From Delftia tsuruhatensis NBRC 16741 (GTDB taxonomy: Bacteria > Pseudomonadota > Gammaproteobacteria > Burkholderiales > Burkholderiaceae_C): a DNA stretch of 64,000 bases. Below are positions 1-13,758 of this stretch, one piece after another. Where the stretch lies: positions 1-64,000 of the forward strand of contig NZ_BCTO01000042.1 in NCBI RefSeq assembly GCF_001571325.1, given 5' to 3'. The notes beneath the pieces are model-generated. The model was not told the DNA's origin. It was given only the letters and a program-made list of their open reading frames with translations, and did no database searches. Numbering within the stretch: position 1 is the first letter of the stretch; each line of letters begins with the position of its first letter. Made by a program: the position numbers and the translations under genes.

Positions 1-28
1 CGGCGTCTCTGAGTTGGGCCGCGCCGGT
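1..28 (+). repeat. 3' end of intergenic repeat family A
   Basis: The first 28 bases nearly match the end of the longer repeat at 62229-62345 (both contain CTGAGTTGGG followed by CGCGCCGG). This is the tail of a copy cut by the window edge. Confidence 0.6.
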
Positions 29-80
29 TGCATGCGGTGTGCGCAGTATCCGACTGTGTTTTGTGGCGCTGCATTGACGA

Positions 81-111
81 AAGCCCATGGCGGTTTGCCA
101 TGGGCTTTTTT
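81..111 (+). terminator. Intrinsic terminator upstream of the porin
   Basis: An 11-bp perfect stem (AAGCCCATGGC / GCCATGGGCTT) with a 5-nt loop is followed by a T run. It probably ends the gene lying to the left of the window; the flanking A residues could let it work in both directions. The rest of 29-310 holds no gene. TTGACA at 198-203 and TAGAAT at 214-219 are promoter-like, but only 10 nt apart. Confidence 0.8.
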
Positions 112-310
112 CGTATGGCGCTTCTACTGGTTTTCCATGTCATGCCTGTGGCAGCAAAGCATCAGATCGCGCATTTTCAGAGGCGGCCGTACATTTTTTG
201 ACATGCCCGCACCTAGAATTCGCAGCAGCCGCAAATGGCACTGATCTAGAGCCGGAGTCGGCCCTGAGATTTCAAGAATACCCACTCAACAATCCCAAGG
301 AGATGCCGAG

Positions 311-1300
311 ATGATCAAGATGAACCGCGTTGCCCTGGCCGTGCTGGCCGTGCTGGGTTCCACCACCGTGATGGCGCAAAGCAGCGTCACGATCTATGGC
401 CGTATCAACACCACGATCGAGCGCCAGAAGATCGGTGACGAAAGCGTCAGCAAGATGGAGAACAACTCCTCGCGTTGGGGCATGCGCGGTGTCGAAGATC
501 TGGGCGGCGGCCTGAAGGCCGGCTTCGTGCTGGAAAGCGGCTTCGCTTCCGACACCGGCATGGGCTCCTCCTCCACCGGCGCGCTGACCTTCGGCCGCCA
601 GAGCGAAGTGAACCTGTCGGGCAACTTCGGTATGCTGCGCCTGGGCAACTTCTTCCCCGGCTCGTACTTCGCCACGGCCGACTACGTGAGCATGCACAAC
701 CATGACACGGGTTCGTCCTCCGACGCGCTGTACTTCGATCCCGTCTGGTTCGCCAGCGGCCTGGGCACCGCCAACAAGATCTCCTACACCACGCCCAACT
801 TCGGCGGCCTGACGGTGGAAGGCTCGGTCTCCATGCACGAGAAGGCCACCGCCCTGGCCAAGAAGAAGAACGGCTACGACCTGGCCGCCAACTACAACGT
901 GGGCCCCCTGGCCCTGGGCGCCGGCTACAGCCAGTTCGACGAAGACAAGCAGCTGGCCTTCCGCGCTGCCTACACTCTCGGCCAGTTCGTGCTGGGCGGC
1001 TACTACCAGCGCAACGACGAAGAAATCCGCGGCACGCGCAACAACTTCCGTCTGTCGGGCATGTACACCCTGGGCGCTTCCGAGTTCCACGTGAACCTGG
1101 GCCACGCCAACAAGTGGAGCAACATTGCCGACTCCGGCGCCAACCAGTGGACCCTGGGCTACAACTACAACCTGAGCAAGCGCACCAAGGTCTACGGCTA
1201 CTACACCAAGGTGGACAACAAGGCCGGCGCCAACTACATGACCGGCGTGAAGGGCGCGGACTTCTCGTCCTTCGCCGTCGGCGTGCGCCACGCATTCTGA
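311..1300 (+). CDS. Gram-negative general porin (OmpC-like, porin_4 family)
   Basis: Outer-membrane trimeric beta-barrel porin for passive diffusion of small hydrophilic solutes. The 329-residue protein starts with a signal peptide ending at about residue 23 (VMA-Q), followed by SSVTIYGRINTTIE, the usual first strand of betaproteobacterial porins. It ends in HAF, the C-terminal aromatic residue recognised by the Bam machinery. Alternating hydrophobic/polar strands and Gly/Tyr/Asn-rich loops run throughout. AAGGAG lies about 7 nt before the ATG; a second ATG three codons in is the only realistic alternative. It is monocistronic, with a terminator after it. Substrate specificity cannot be read from the sequence. 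Confidence 0.95.
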   Translation: MIKMNRVALAVLAVLGSTTVMAQSSVTIYGRINTTIERQKIGDESVSKMENNSSRWGMRGVEDLGGGLKAGFVLESGFASDTGMGSSSTGALTFGRQSEVNLSGNFGMLRLGNFFPGSYFATADYVSMHNHDTGSSSDALYFDPVWFASGLGTANKISYTTPNFGGLTVEGSVSMHEKATALAKKKNGYDLAANYNVGPLALGAGYSQFDEDKQLAFRAAYTLGQFVLGGYYQRNDEEIRGTRNNFRLSGMYTLGASEFHVNLGHANKWSNIADSGANQWTLGYNYNLSKRTKVYGYYTKVDNKAGANYMTGVKGADFSSFAVGVRHAF

Positions 1301-1363
1301 TCGCCGCGCGGCGTAAGCCGCGAGCAAAGCAGGTCTGTTCCAATCAGCACCTGCCTGCCATCA

Positions 1364-1396
1364 GGCCTCGTACCGAAAGGTGCGGGGCCTTTTTGT
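1364..1396 (+). terminator. Porin terminator
   Basis: GGCCTCGTACC / GGTGCGGGGCC form a stem with G-U pairs around a GAAA loop, followed by TTTTTG. It lies about 65 nt after the porin stop. Confidence 0.8.
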
Positions 1397-1435
1397 CTGG
1401 GCCCGTCTTTTCACAGCCTGATCAAGGAAATACCC

Positions 1436-1555
1436 ATGAGGATCATCGCGGCCGGTTGCCTGGCCTTTGTTGTCGTGTCGCTGCTGGCCATCACCCAGGT
1501 GAAGGGCGTGCCGGACGGGCAGGCCATGCCTGCCTCCGTGCAGATGGCCAAGTAA
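1436..1555 (+). CDS. 39-residue hypothetical membrane or exported peptide
   Basis: An ATG at 1436 is preceded by AAGGAAA at good spacing, and the frame ends in TAA at 1553. The product begins MRIIAAGCLAFVVVSLLAIT, a single hydrophobic segment, followed by a short polar tail with Gln, Lys and Met. It lies between the porin terminator and its own terminator, so it looks like a free-standing transcription unit rather than noise. I do not recognise a family. A lipoprotein reading is unlikely: the only Cys (residue 8) is not in a lipobox and sits inside the hydrophobic stretch. It is too short for most gene finders. Confidence 0.55.
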   Translation: MRIIAAGCLAFVVVSLLAITQVKGVPDGQAMPASVQMAK

Positions 1556-1575
1556 GGCCTTGAAAGAGGCACGAG

Positions 1576-1601
1576 CCCCGGACTGGTTCCGGGGTTTTTT
1601 T
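1576..1601 (+). terminator. Terminator after the 39-residue gene
   Basis: CCCCGGA / TTCCGGGG stem with a short loop and seven T residues, 20 nt after the stop of the small gene. Confidence 0.85.
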
Positions 1602-1640
1602 ATGGTCGCGCGGATTTGTTGAGGAGGCGTTTTGTGTTTA

Positions 1641-1660
1641 ACCTGTATGAAAATACAGGT
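1641..1660. promoter_or_regulatory. LexA (SOS) box upstream of uvrA
   Basis: ACCTGTATGAAAATACAGGT is a perfect dyad with 8-bp arms around GAAA and contains CTGT-N8-ACAG, the LexA consensus of beta- and gammaproteobacteria. It lies 72 nt before the chosen uvrA start and just before a TAGAAT -10-like hexamer at 1697-1702. This implies SOS induction of the double UvrA. Confidence 0.8.
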
Positions 1661-1731
1661 ATTGAGAAGCGTCCGATGCCTGACGCATGGACTGCCTAGA
1701 ATGTTTGGCTCCCACTGACCACACAACATCC

Positions 1732-7689
<5,958 letters not shown>

Positions 7690-7692
7690 GCC

Positions 7693-8871
7693 TCAGGCGC
7701 AGGCCACGCCTGCGCTGCGTGCGGAGCCTGCGGGCAGGCGGCTGCTCCAGAAGACCAGCACCAGGCCCACGGCCGTCAGCGCGGCGGCGGCCCAGCCCAG
7801 GTTGACCAGGCCCAGGCCACCGGCCAGGGCCAGGCCGCCGACCCAGGCACCCAGGGCATTGCCCAGGTTGAAGGACGCAATGTTCAGGCTGGAGACCAGG
7901 TTGGCGCCCTGGGGGCCGGCCTGGTCCAGCACGCGCATCTGCATGGGGGCCACCGTGGCGAAGGCCACGACGCCCAGCACGATCACATAGGCCATGGCCA
8001 CGGCCTGGTTCCCGAAGGCCCAGCGGCCTGCCGCCAGCACCACCATCAGCGCCGCAATGCTCCACACCAGGGCGCGCATCACGCCCCGGTCGGCCAGCTT
8101 GCCGCCCAGCAGATTGCCTGCGGCCAGGCCCGCGCCGAACAGCAGCAGGGTCAGCGCCACCAGGCTGTCGCCCATGCGGGTCACCTGGGTCAGCAGCGGC
8201 TCCACATAGGTGTAGAGCGCGAACACGCCCGCAAAGCCGAAGGCCGTGATGCCCAGGCCCAGCCAGACCTGGCCGTTGGCCAGCACGGCCAGCTCCTGTG
8301 CCAGCGGCGTGACCTCGGGGCGGCCCTGGTCGCGCGGCACGAAGGCGGCCAGGATGGCAAAGGCCAGCACGCCGATCGCGGCCACGGCCAGGAAGGCGCT
8401 GCGCCAGCCGAACATCTGGCCGATCCAGGCACCGGCAGGCACGCCCAGCAGGGTAGCCAGGGTCAGGCCCGAGAACATCAGCGCAATCGCCGACGCCTTC
8501 TTGTCCACCGGCACCAGGCCCGTGGCCACCACGGCGCCCACGCCGAAGAAGGTGCCGTGGGTCAGCGAGGTCAGCACGCGCGCCGACATCAGCCATTCAT
8601 AGCTGGGCGCGAACGCGGCGGCCAGGTTGCCGGCGATGAAGATCAGCATCAGCGCCAGCAGCAGGCGCTTGCGCGGCCATTGGCGCGTCAGCAGCGTGAG
8701 CACGGGCGCGCCCACGGCCACGCCGATGGCGTAGCCCGAAATCAGCGAGCCCGCCGTGGGAATGCTGATGTGCAGATCCTGGCTGACCTGTGTCAGCAGG
8801 CCCATGATGATGAATTCCGTGGTGCCGATGCCAAAGGCACCGGCCGCCAGGGCGAGTAGGGAAAGAGGCAT
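7693..8871 (-). CDS. MFS transporter, AraJ/YdhP-type exporter
   Basis: A 392-residue major-facilitator protein with about 12 hydrophobic segments. It opens MPLSLLALAAGAFGIGTTEF, the hallmark start of the drug/sugar efflux group containing AraJ, YdhP and CmlA-like exporters. The loop LTRQWPRKRLLL is the expected positively charged 2-3 loop. ATG 8871 fits the family; the open frame runs further upstream but that part is not MFS-like. It is divergent from the LysR gene at 9001 with about 130 nt between them, so it is probably that regulator's target. Its stop is 3 nt from the uvrA stop (convergent, no terminator visible between). The exported compound is unknown. Confidence 0.88.
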   Translation of the reverse strand: MPLSLLALAAGAFGIGTTEFIIMGLLTQVSQDLHISIPTAGSLISGYAIGVAVGAPVLTLLTRQWPRKRLLLALMLIFIAGNLAAAFAPSYEWLMSARVLTSLTHGTFFGVGAVVATGLVPVDKKASAIALMFSGLTLATLLGVPAGAWIGQMFGWRSAFLAVAAIGVLAFAILAAFVPRDQGRPEVTPLAQELAVLANGQVWLGLGITAFGFAGVFALYTYVEPLLTQVTRMGDSLVALTLLLFGAGLAAGNLLGGKLADRGVMRALVWSIAALMVVLAAGRWAFGNQAVAMAYVIVLGVVAFATVAPMQMRVLDQAGPQGANLVSSLNIASFNLGNALGAWVGGLALAGGLGLVNLGWAAAALTAVGLVLVFWSSRLPAGSARSAGVACA

Positions 8872-9000
8872 GGACGGATTCCTTGTGATCCTTGGTGTGA
8901 TGTCCAGTAATGTCGCACTGCAACATACCTTTGTGTAGATGGAATAATGGAAACGGATCTGTTCCTGTGTGGAATAGATGATCCTTTTCTCGGAGACACC

Positions 9001-9966
9001 ATGCCCGCACTTGTTCCTCTCGCCGCCGCCGACACGGGCAGCGCCGATGCCAACCGCTTTGCCGAGCTGGAAATGCTGATCCTGGTCGCCGAGCGCGGCA
9101 GCCTCTCGGCCGCGGCACGCCACCTGGGCATCTCGCCCTCGGCCGTCAGCAAGAGCATGTCGCGGCTGGAGGCACGGCTGGGCGTGCAGCTGCTGCAGCG
9201 CAGCACGCGCCGCCTGCATCTCACGCCCGAAGGCTGCCAGCTGTTCGAGCGCGGCAAGCGCGTGCTGGCCGACCTGGAGGAACTGGAGGCCTGCGTGGCC
9301 GTGCGCAGCGAGCCGCGCGGCCTGGTGCGCATCAACACCAGCTCATCGACCGGAAAAATGCTGCTCGTGCCCCTGGTGCCGCAATTGCTTCAGCGCCATC
9401 CCGGGCTGAGCCTGGAACTGAGCTTCACGGACCAGATCGTGGACCTGGTCGAGGCCGGCACCGACATCGCCGTGCGCTGGGGCCAGCTTCCGCCCTCGGA
9501 CATGGTGGCGCGGCTGCTGGGCCACACGCGGCAGGTCATCCTGGCCTCTCCGCAGTACCTGGCCCGCATGGGTCGGCCCCTGCATCCAGACGAGCTGGGC
9601 CACCATGTGCGCCTGGGCTGGAGCTACCAGCGCGCCATACCGCACTGGCCGTTTCTGGTGGACGGCCAGCGCGTGGCCGTCGATATCGGGGAGGTGGTGC
9701 GCGTCAACGACGGCGATGTGATGCGCGAGCTGGCGCTGCACGGCACGGGCCTGGCCCGCCTGTCGCTGTACCACGCCTGGGCCGACGTGCTCGCCGGCCG
9801 GCTGGTGCCCGTGCTGGAGGAATTCAACACGGGCGACCTGGAGCCCATCCACGCCGTCTACCTGGGCAAGCCCGACCGCCTGCCCCCGCGCACGCGCGCC
9901 GTGCTCGACTTCCTGCAGGCGCATGTGGACCTGCGGCATGCGGAGCAACTGCCGGCGCTGCCCTGA
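9001..9966 (+). CDS. LysR-family transcriptional regulator
   Basis: A 321-residue LTTR. The N-terminal winged helix-turn-helix (about residues 20-80) reads FAELEMLILVAERGSLSAAA, then SPSAVSKSMSRLEARLGVQL and RSTRRLHLTPEG, typical of the CrgA/AaeR-like group. A periplasmic-binding-like effector domain follows (about 100-300). GGAG lies just before ATG 9001; an ATG at 8947 in frame is less likely because the upstream residues are not LTTR-like. It is divergent from the MFS exporter, the usual arrangement for a regulator of its neighbour. The 8872-9000 spacer is AT-richer than its surroundings and should hold both promoters; I could not fix a unique T-N11-A operator. Confidence 0.9.
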   Translation: MPALVPLAAADTGSADANRFAELEMLILVAERGSLSAAARHLGISPSAVSKSMSRLEARLGVQLLQRSTRRLHLTPEGCQLFERGKRVLADLEELEACVAVRSEPRGLVRINTSSSTGKMLLVPLVPQLLQRHPGLSLELSFTDQIVDLVEAGTDIAVRWGQLPPSDMVARLLGHTRQVILASPQYLARMGRPLHPDELGHHVRLGWSYQRAIPHWPFLVDGQRVAVDIGEVVRVNDGDVMRELALHGTGLARLSLYHAWADVLAGRLVPVLEEFNTGDLEPIHAVYLGKPDRLPPRTRAVLDFLQAHVDLRHAEQLPALP

Positions 9967-9988
9967 GGGGTGGCCGGCAGCGGGGGCG

Positions 9989-10849
9989 TCACTCCTGCTC
10001 GGCTGGCAGAGGTGCGGCGTTGAAGGACAGGTTCTCGATGATGTCGTGCAGCACGGTGGGCACTGGGTCCAGGGGTGCGTCGGCCGCGTAGACGATGCCT
10101 GTACCCACGCCCTTCGGGTCAAGCAGGCGTTTGACCACCAGCACCTGTTCGGGGCGGGTGCCATTGGTGCGGGAGCTGCCTTCACCCTCGTTCACGCTGT
10201 AGACGAAGTAGTAGGAGCGCAGCAATTGGCCGTAGTTGTTGACCTTGACGCACAGGACGCCGCCCGCCAGATTGCCCCGGATCTGGTGTTCGCAACCAAA
10301 TAGCCTGTCCGCCGTTTCCATCAGGCCATTGCCATTCGCGGTGGCAGGCGTTTGCAGCTGCATATTCACCACTTCGGAAGCAACGCCTTCGCTGCCGAAC
10401 GAAGTCAGCGCCCAGAGTCCCCTCAGGCTGGATGCCACGGCGGGGTAACCGAAGTTGAAACGCGAAATCGCCACTTCCTGTTCGCCGGGCAGCGTGATGA
10501 AACCCGACACGCCGCTGGTGAAGCGCATGCTGACCTGGCCCATGTTCCGGTCTTCGGAGCCTGACATCGGGCCGCTGCCCAGAAAGCGGCCGCCCTTGTA
10601 GCGGATCAGCGGAGCGGCAAAGCGGTTGTTGGTCAGCGCGCCCGAGGTCATGTAGAAGGTGGGCTGGCCGCTGGGTTCGTAGGCATACATCTGCATGACC
10701 AGCGTGCCGTTCTGTGCATCGATGGCCAGCCCGCGGCCCGGTTTGCCATTGAGTTCCGACGTCACCACCCAGGTGCCGTTGCTGGGCATGAACGCGTGCG
10801 CCAGGCCGCAGCCCAGCAAGGTGGCCGCAGCCAGTATTTTTTTGAACAT
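9989..10849 (-). CDS. Secreted protein of unknown function
   Basis: 286 residues with a clear Sec signal peptide (MFKKILAAATLLGCGLAHA, cleavage after AHA near residue 19). The mature start FMPSNGTWVVTSELNGKPGRGL, then LVMQMYAYEPSGQPTFYM, resembles a loose motif of exported betaproteobacterial proteins (GxW...GxGL..., then Y.Y...G.P.(W/F)Y). I know no function for that motif. Two Cys residues (in FGCEHQ and GVLCVK) could form a disulphide. GAGGGA precedes the ATG. It is convergent with the LysR gene and lies downstream of the acyltransferase in the same direction. Confidence 0.7.
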   Translation of the reverse strand: MFKKILAAATLLGCGLAHAFMPSNGTWVVTSELNGKPGRGLAIDAQNGTLVMQMYAYEPSGQPTFYMTSGALTNNRFAAPLIRYKGGRFLGSGPMSGSEDRNMGQVSMRFTSGVSGFITLPGEQEVAISRFNFGYPAVASSLRGLWALTSFGSEGVASEVVNMQLQTPATANGNGLMETADRLFGCEHQIRGNLAGGVLCVKVNNYGQLLRSYYFVYSVNEGEGSSRTNGTRPEQVLVVKRLLDPKGVGTGIVYAADAPLDPVPTVLHDIIENLSFNAAPLPAEQE

Positions 10850-10920
10850 GAGTCCCTCTCTATTGGTGAACGGCGAAGTCTGTGAAGGATTTCACCGGGA
10901 ATGGATTTTCAACGAAAGCC

Positions 10921-11010
10921 GCCAGTTGCGGAATATCTCTTGGAAGATCCAGTGGGCTTTGGCGGATTGGTGAGATGACGGCTTGATGAAGCCAGATGGC
11001 GGAATATCTC
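10921..11010. repeat. Pair of ~19-nt direct repeats
   Basis: GCCAG..TGCGGAATATCTC at 10921-10939 recurs as GCCAG..GGCGGAATATCTC at 10991-11010; both contain the exact 12-mer GCGGAATATCTC, 71 nt apart. The second copy runs into the stop codon of the acyltransferase. Function unknown. Confidence 0.6.
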
Positions 11011-12133
11011 AAACAGTGCATGTCCTGGAGGATTCAGCACTGCGCAGCCACACACCGGACGCTCTTCTCGAGATTTTATGCAGCGGATTCTCGATGAATT
11101 TGAAGTAGAGCAAGGAGCAGATCACGACCGACACCAGATAGACAAGCAGCGAGAGCTTTCCGCCACCTATCCACAGCAGGCCGGGGATCTTGGGAAAGAG
11201 CAGGCCGTAAAGAATGACCAGCAAGGGAATGTGCAGCAGGTACAGCGCATAGGAGGCATCACCCAGCTTGCAGAAGAAGCGGCTCAACAGGCTGCCGGAC
11301 GAGGGCAGCAACGCGGCCAGTGCCACCAGGCCCAGGGAGGCGCTACCAAACAGCATCACCCGTTCGGGATAGTAGAGAAACGCCGCCATGCCCACGCCCA
11401 TGAGGCCGCCATATTTCTGCATCCATATGCTGGCGCACAGTGCCACGGCGGTGAATAGGGACCATGCTGCAATGGACTGCCCGGGTTTTCTATGAATCCA
11501 CTCGCTCAGCAGAAAGCCAGCAATGAATTCAATGATCAGCGGAGATGTCAGAAAAACATTCAAGAGAAAATTGTTTTCCCTGGGCGTTGCCGACCGATAA
11601 ACCCCCAGATTGAATTGCACGGCAACAATGACCACGAATGCCAGCAGCAAAGCAAGGAACACGGGAACGGCCTGCTTTCGTGTGAAGCAGAGCATGGCGC
11701 CAATCAGCAGATAGAAATACAGCTCATAGGTCAGCGTCCATGAGACATTGAGCAGATAGAACTCCTGAGGCAGCAGCAGAAATGACTTCCAGCGGCTGAT
11801 TTCTGGCCCGTTGAAAATACCAAGCCAGATGCTGAGAAAAAGCACCAGCAGGAAGGCTGGCCAGTAACCGCTGTAGATTCTCAGGAAGCGCCGGAAGACA
11901 AAGCCGGATGCCGTGCTGGCTCCGGGCTGCATGGAGCGCGTGGTCTCGGCCATGATGAAGCCGCTGATGACGAAGAAAATATCGACACCGGCGAAGCCGT
12001 AGACGGAAATCTCGGTGATCCAGGCCGGGATGTTCGCGTAGTGGGCCGGATGCACATTGGGCGGAAGCGTATGGTGCAGAACCACGAGAAAGGCGGCAAT
12101 GAATCGCAGTATTTGTATATTTTTATAGATCAT
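11009..12133 (-). CDS. Membrane acyltransferase, family 3 (OafA/YrhL-like)
   Basis: A 374-residue integral membrane protein with about 10 hydrophobic segments. It begins IQILRFIAAFLVVLHHT, the conserved LR..A...VV..H motif with the catalytic His, followed by GFAGVDIFFVISGFIM, the signature of the acyltransferase-3 family that O-acylates extracellular polysaccharides, lipid A or peptidoglycan. It lies alone, upstream of the secreted protein, away from the glycan cluster at 40-51 kb, so the acceptor is unknown. The C-terminal RRASGVWLRSAESSRTCTV tail is cytoplasmic-like and not conserved. Confidence 0.88.
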   Translation of the reverse strand: MIYKNIQILRFIAAFLVVLHHTLPPNVHPAHYANIPAWITEISVYGFAGVDIFFVISGFIMAETTRSMQPGASTASGFVFRRFLRIYSGYWPAFLLVLFLSIWLGIFNGPEISRWKSFLLLPQEFYLLNVSWTLTYELYFYLLIGAMLCFTRKQAVPVFLALLLAFVVIVAVQFNLGVYRSATPRENNFLLNVFLTSPLIIEFIAGFLLSEWIHRKPGQSIAAWSLFTAVALCASIWMQKYGGLMGVGMAAFLYYPERVMLFGSASLGLVALAALLPSSGSLLSRFFCKLGDASYALYLLHIPLLVILYGLLFPKIPGLLWIGGGKLSLLVYLVSVVICSLLYFKFIENPLHKISRRASGVWLRSAESSRTCTV

Positions 12134-12323
12134 GCAGCCAAGGTGATACCTGATAGTGCATGCCTGCCTGACATGCGGTTGCGATATGGAGGGTGAATCT
12201 GCCGGAATCTTTTTGCCATGCGGCCTGGCCGTTGATGGCTACCTTTGCGGACTGGCGCCATCCTAAACCAAGACGGCTCTATGGCGGCAAGGTGGGCGTG
12301 GATGCGGTCTATCGTTCAATGCG

Positions 12324-12348
12324 AAAAAGCTGCCCGATCGGCAGCTTT
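12324..12348 (-). terminator. Terminator of the MHS symporter gene
   Basis: On the minus strand, AAAGCTGCC / GGCAGCTTT is a perfect 9-bp stem with a 5-nt loop followed by a T run, about 40 nt after the symporter stop. Confidence 0.85.
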
Positions 12349-12387
12349 GATCTCGGACCCTTGCAGCTGCACCGCAAGACAAATGGG

Positions 12388-13710
12388 CTATCTGACCAAG
12401 GGCTTCATACTGGCAAAGCTCTCTTGCCGGCCCCCATCCCTCCCAATCGCCCAGGCACACCAGGCCGATACCGCTCCCGCAAACACCACATACAGGCACA
12501 CCAGCCACGGGCTGCCACCGACTGTCTTGACCAGCGCCGTCGCAATGATGGGCGTGATGCCCGAGGCAAAGATCCCCGAGAACTGGTAGACGAAGGAAAT
12601 GCCGGTGTAGCGTACCTTGGCGTCGAACAGGTCGCAGAAGAGGGCGGCTTCGGGACCGTAGACCGCCGCGTAGAGAATGCCGAAGGGCACGACGATGGCG
12701 ATCCATATCAGCAGCACATTGCCGCCGCTGTGGGCCATGAGCCAGAAGGCCGGGAAGGCCGAGACCGCGGTGATCAGCGATCCCCACAGATACACGCGGC
12801 TGCGGCCCATGCGGTCGGACAGGCGGCCGAACAGCGGAATCGTGAAGCACATCACCACGGCGGCGACCATCACGCCGATCAATGCGTCGGTGCGGCTGAT
12901 CTGCAGGGTAGAGGTCAGGTAGCTGATCGAGAACACGCCGAAGACGTTGAAGAAAACGCCGTCGATATAGCGTGCGCCCATGCCCTTGAGCACATTGCCC
13001 GGATAGCGCCGCATTATGTCCATGAAAGGGATGGCCGTTTCCGCATTGCGTGCCTTGACGGCCGCGAATTCGGGCGTCTCCTTCACATGCAGGCGGATGT
13101 ACATGCCTACGGCCACCATGAGGCCCGAGATCAGGAAGGCGATGCGCCAGCCCCAGGCCATGAATTGCTCTTCCGTACACAGCCAGGACAGCAGGGCCAC
13201 CACGCCCGAGGCCATGAACAGGCCGATGGCCAGGCCCACCTGGGGCAGGGAGGCATAGAAGCCCCGCTTTTCCTTGGGCGCGTATTCGTAGGCCATGAGC
13301 ACGGCACCGCCCCATTCGCCGCCCAGGCCTATGCCCTGGGCCACGCGCAGCAGCAGCAGCAGGATGGGCGCGGCCGCGCCGATCTGCGCATGCGTGGGCA
13401 GCAGGCCGATCAGGAAGGTGGACACGCCCATGATCATCAGCGTGACCACCAGGATGCTCTTGCGCCCCACGCGGTCGCCGAAGTGCCCGAAGATCACCCC
13501 GCCCAGCGGCCGCGTGACGAAGCCCACGGCAAAGGTGGTGTAGGCCAGCAGGGTGGAGATCAGCGGATCGTCGCTGGGAAAGTACAGCTTGCTGAACACG
13601 ATGCCGGCGACCACGCCGTACAGGAAGAAGTCATACCACTCGATGGTTGCGCCGATGAGCGCGGAGGTCACCACCTTGCGGATGACCTTGGGATCGGTTG
13701 CCGTCGTCAT
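12388..13710 (-). CDS. MHS-family (metabolite:H+ symporter) MFS transporter
   Basis: 440 residues, about 12 membrane spans. The start TSALIGATIEWYDFFLYG and the motifs FGHFGDRVGRK (loop 2-3) and LLLRVAQGIGLGGEWGGA are diagnostic of the MHS group (ShiA, KgtP, ProP, PcaT-like), which import organic acids, shikimate, alpha-ketoglutarate or betaine. It follows the GMC oxidoreductase gene (stop 13759, start 13710) in the same direction and is probably co-transcribed, suggesting that it imports the substrate of that enzyme. ATG 13710 is at the conserved N-terminus of the family. Confidence 0.92.
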   Translation of the reverse strand: MTTATDPKVIRKVVTSALIGATIEWYDFFLYGVVAGIVFSKLYFPSDDPLISTLLAYTTFAVGFVTRPLGGVIFGHFGDRVGRKSILVVTLMIMGVSTFLIGLLPTHAQIGAAAPILLLLLRVAQGIGLGGEWGGAVLMAYEYAPKEKRGFYASLPQVGLAIGLFMASGVVALLSWLCTEEQFMAWGWRIAFLISGLMVAVGMYIRLHVKETPEFAAVKARNAETAIPFMDIMRRYPGNVLKGMGARYIDGVFFNVFGVFSISYLTSTLQISRTDALIGVMVAAVVMCFTIPLFGRLSDRMGRSRVYLWGSLITAVSAFPAFWLMAHSGGNVLLIWIAIVVPFGILYAAVYGPEAALFCDLFDAKVRYTGISFVYQFSGIFASGITPIIATALVKTVGGSPWLVCLYVVFAGAVSAWCAWAIGRDGGRQESFASMKPLVR

Positions 13711-13758
13711 GCTGTCTCCTGGTTGTCTGTCGCATTGCCGGGATGCAGGAACGGGCAG

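Noticed and set aside
8940-8982. Near-palindrome around GGAAACGGATCTGTTCC between the MFS and LysR genes as a LysR operator
   Set aside because: Arms are imperfect and no T-N11-A core stands out, so it is not reported as a site.
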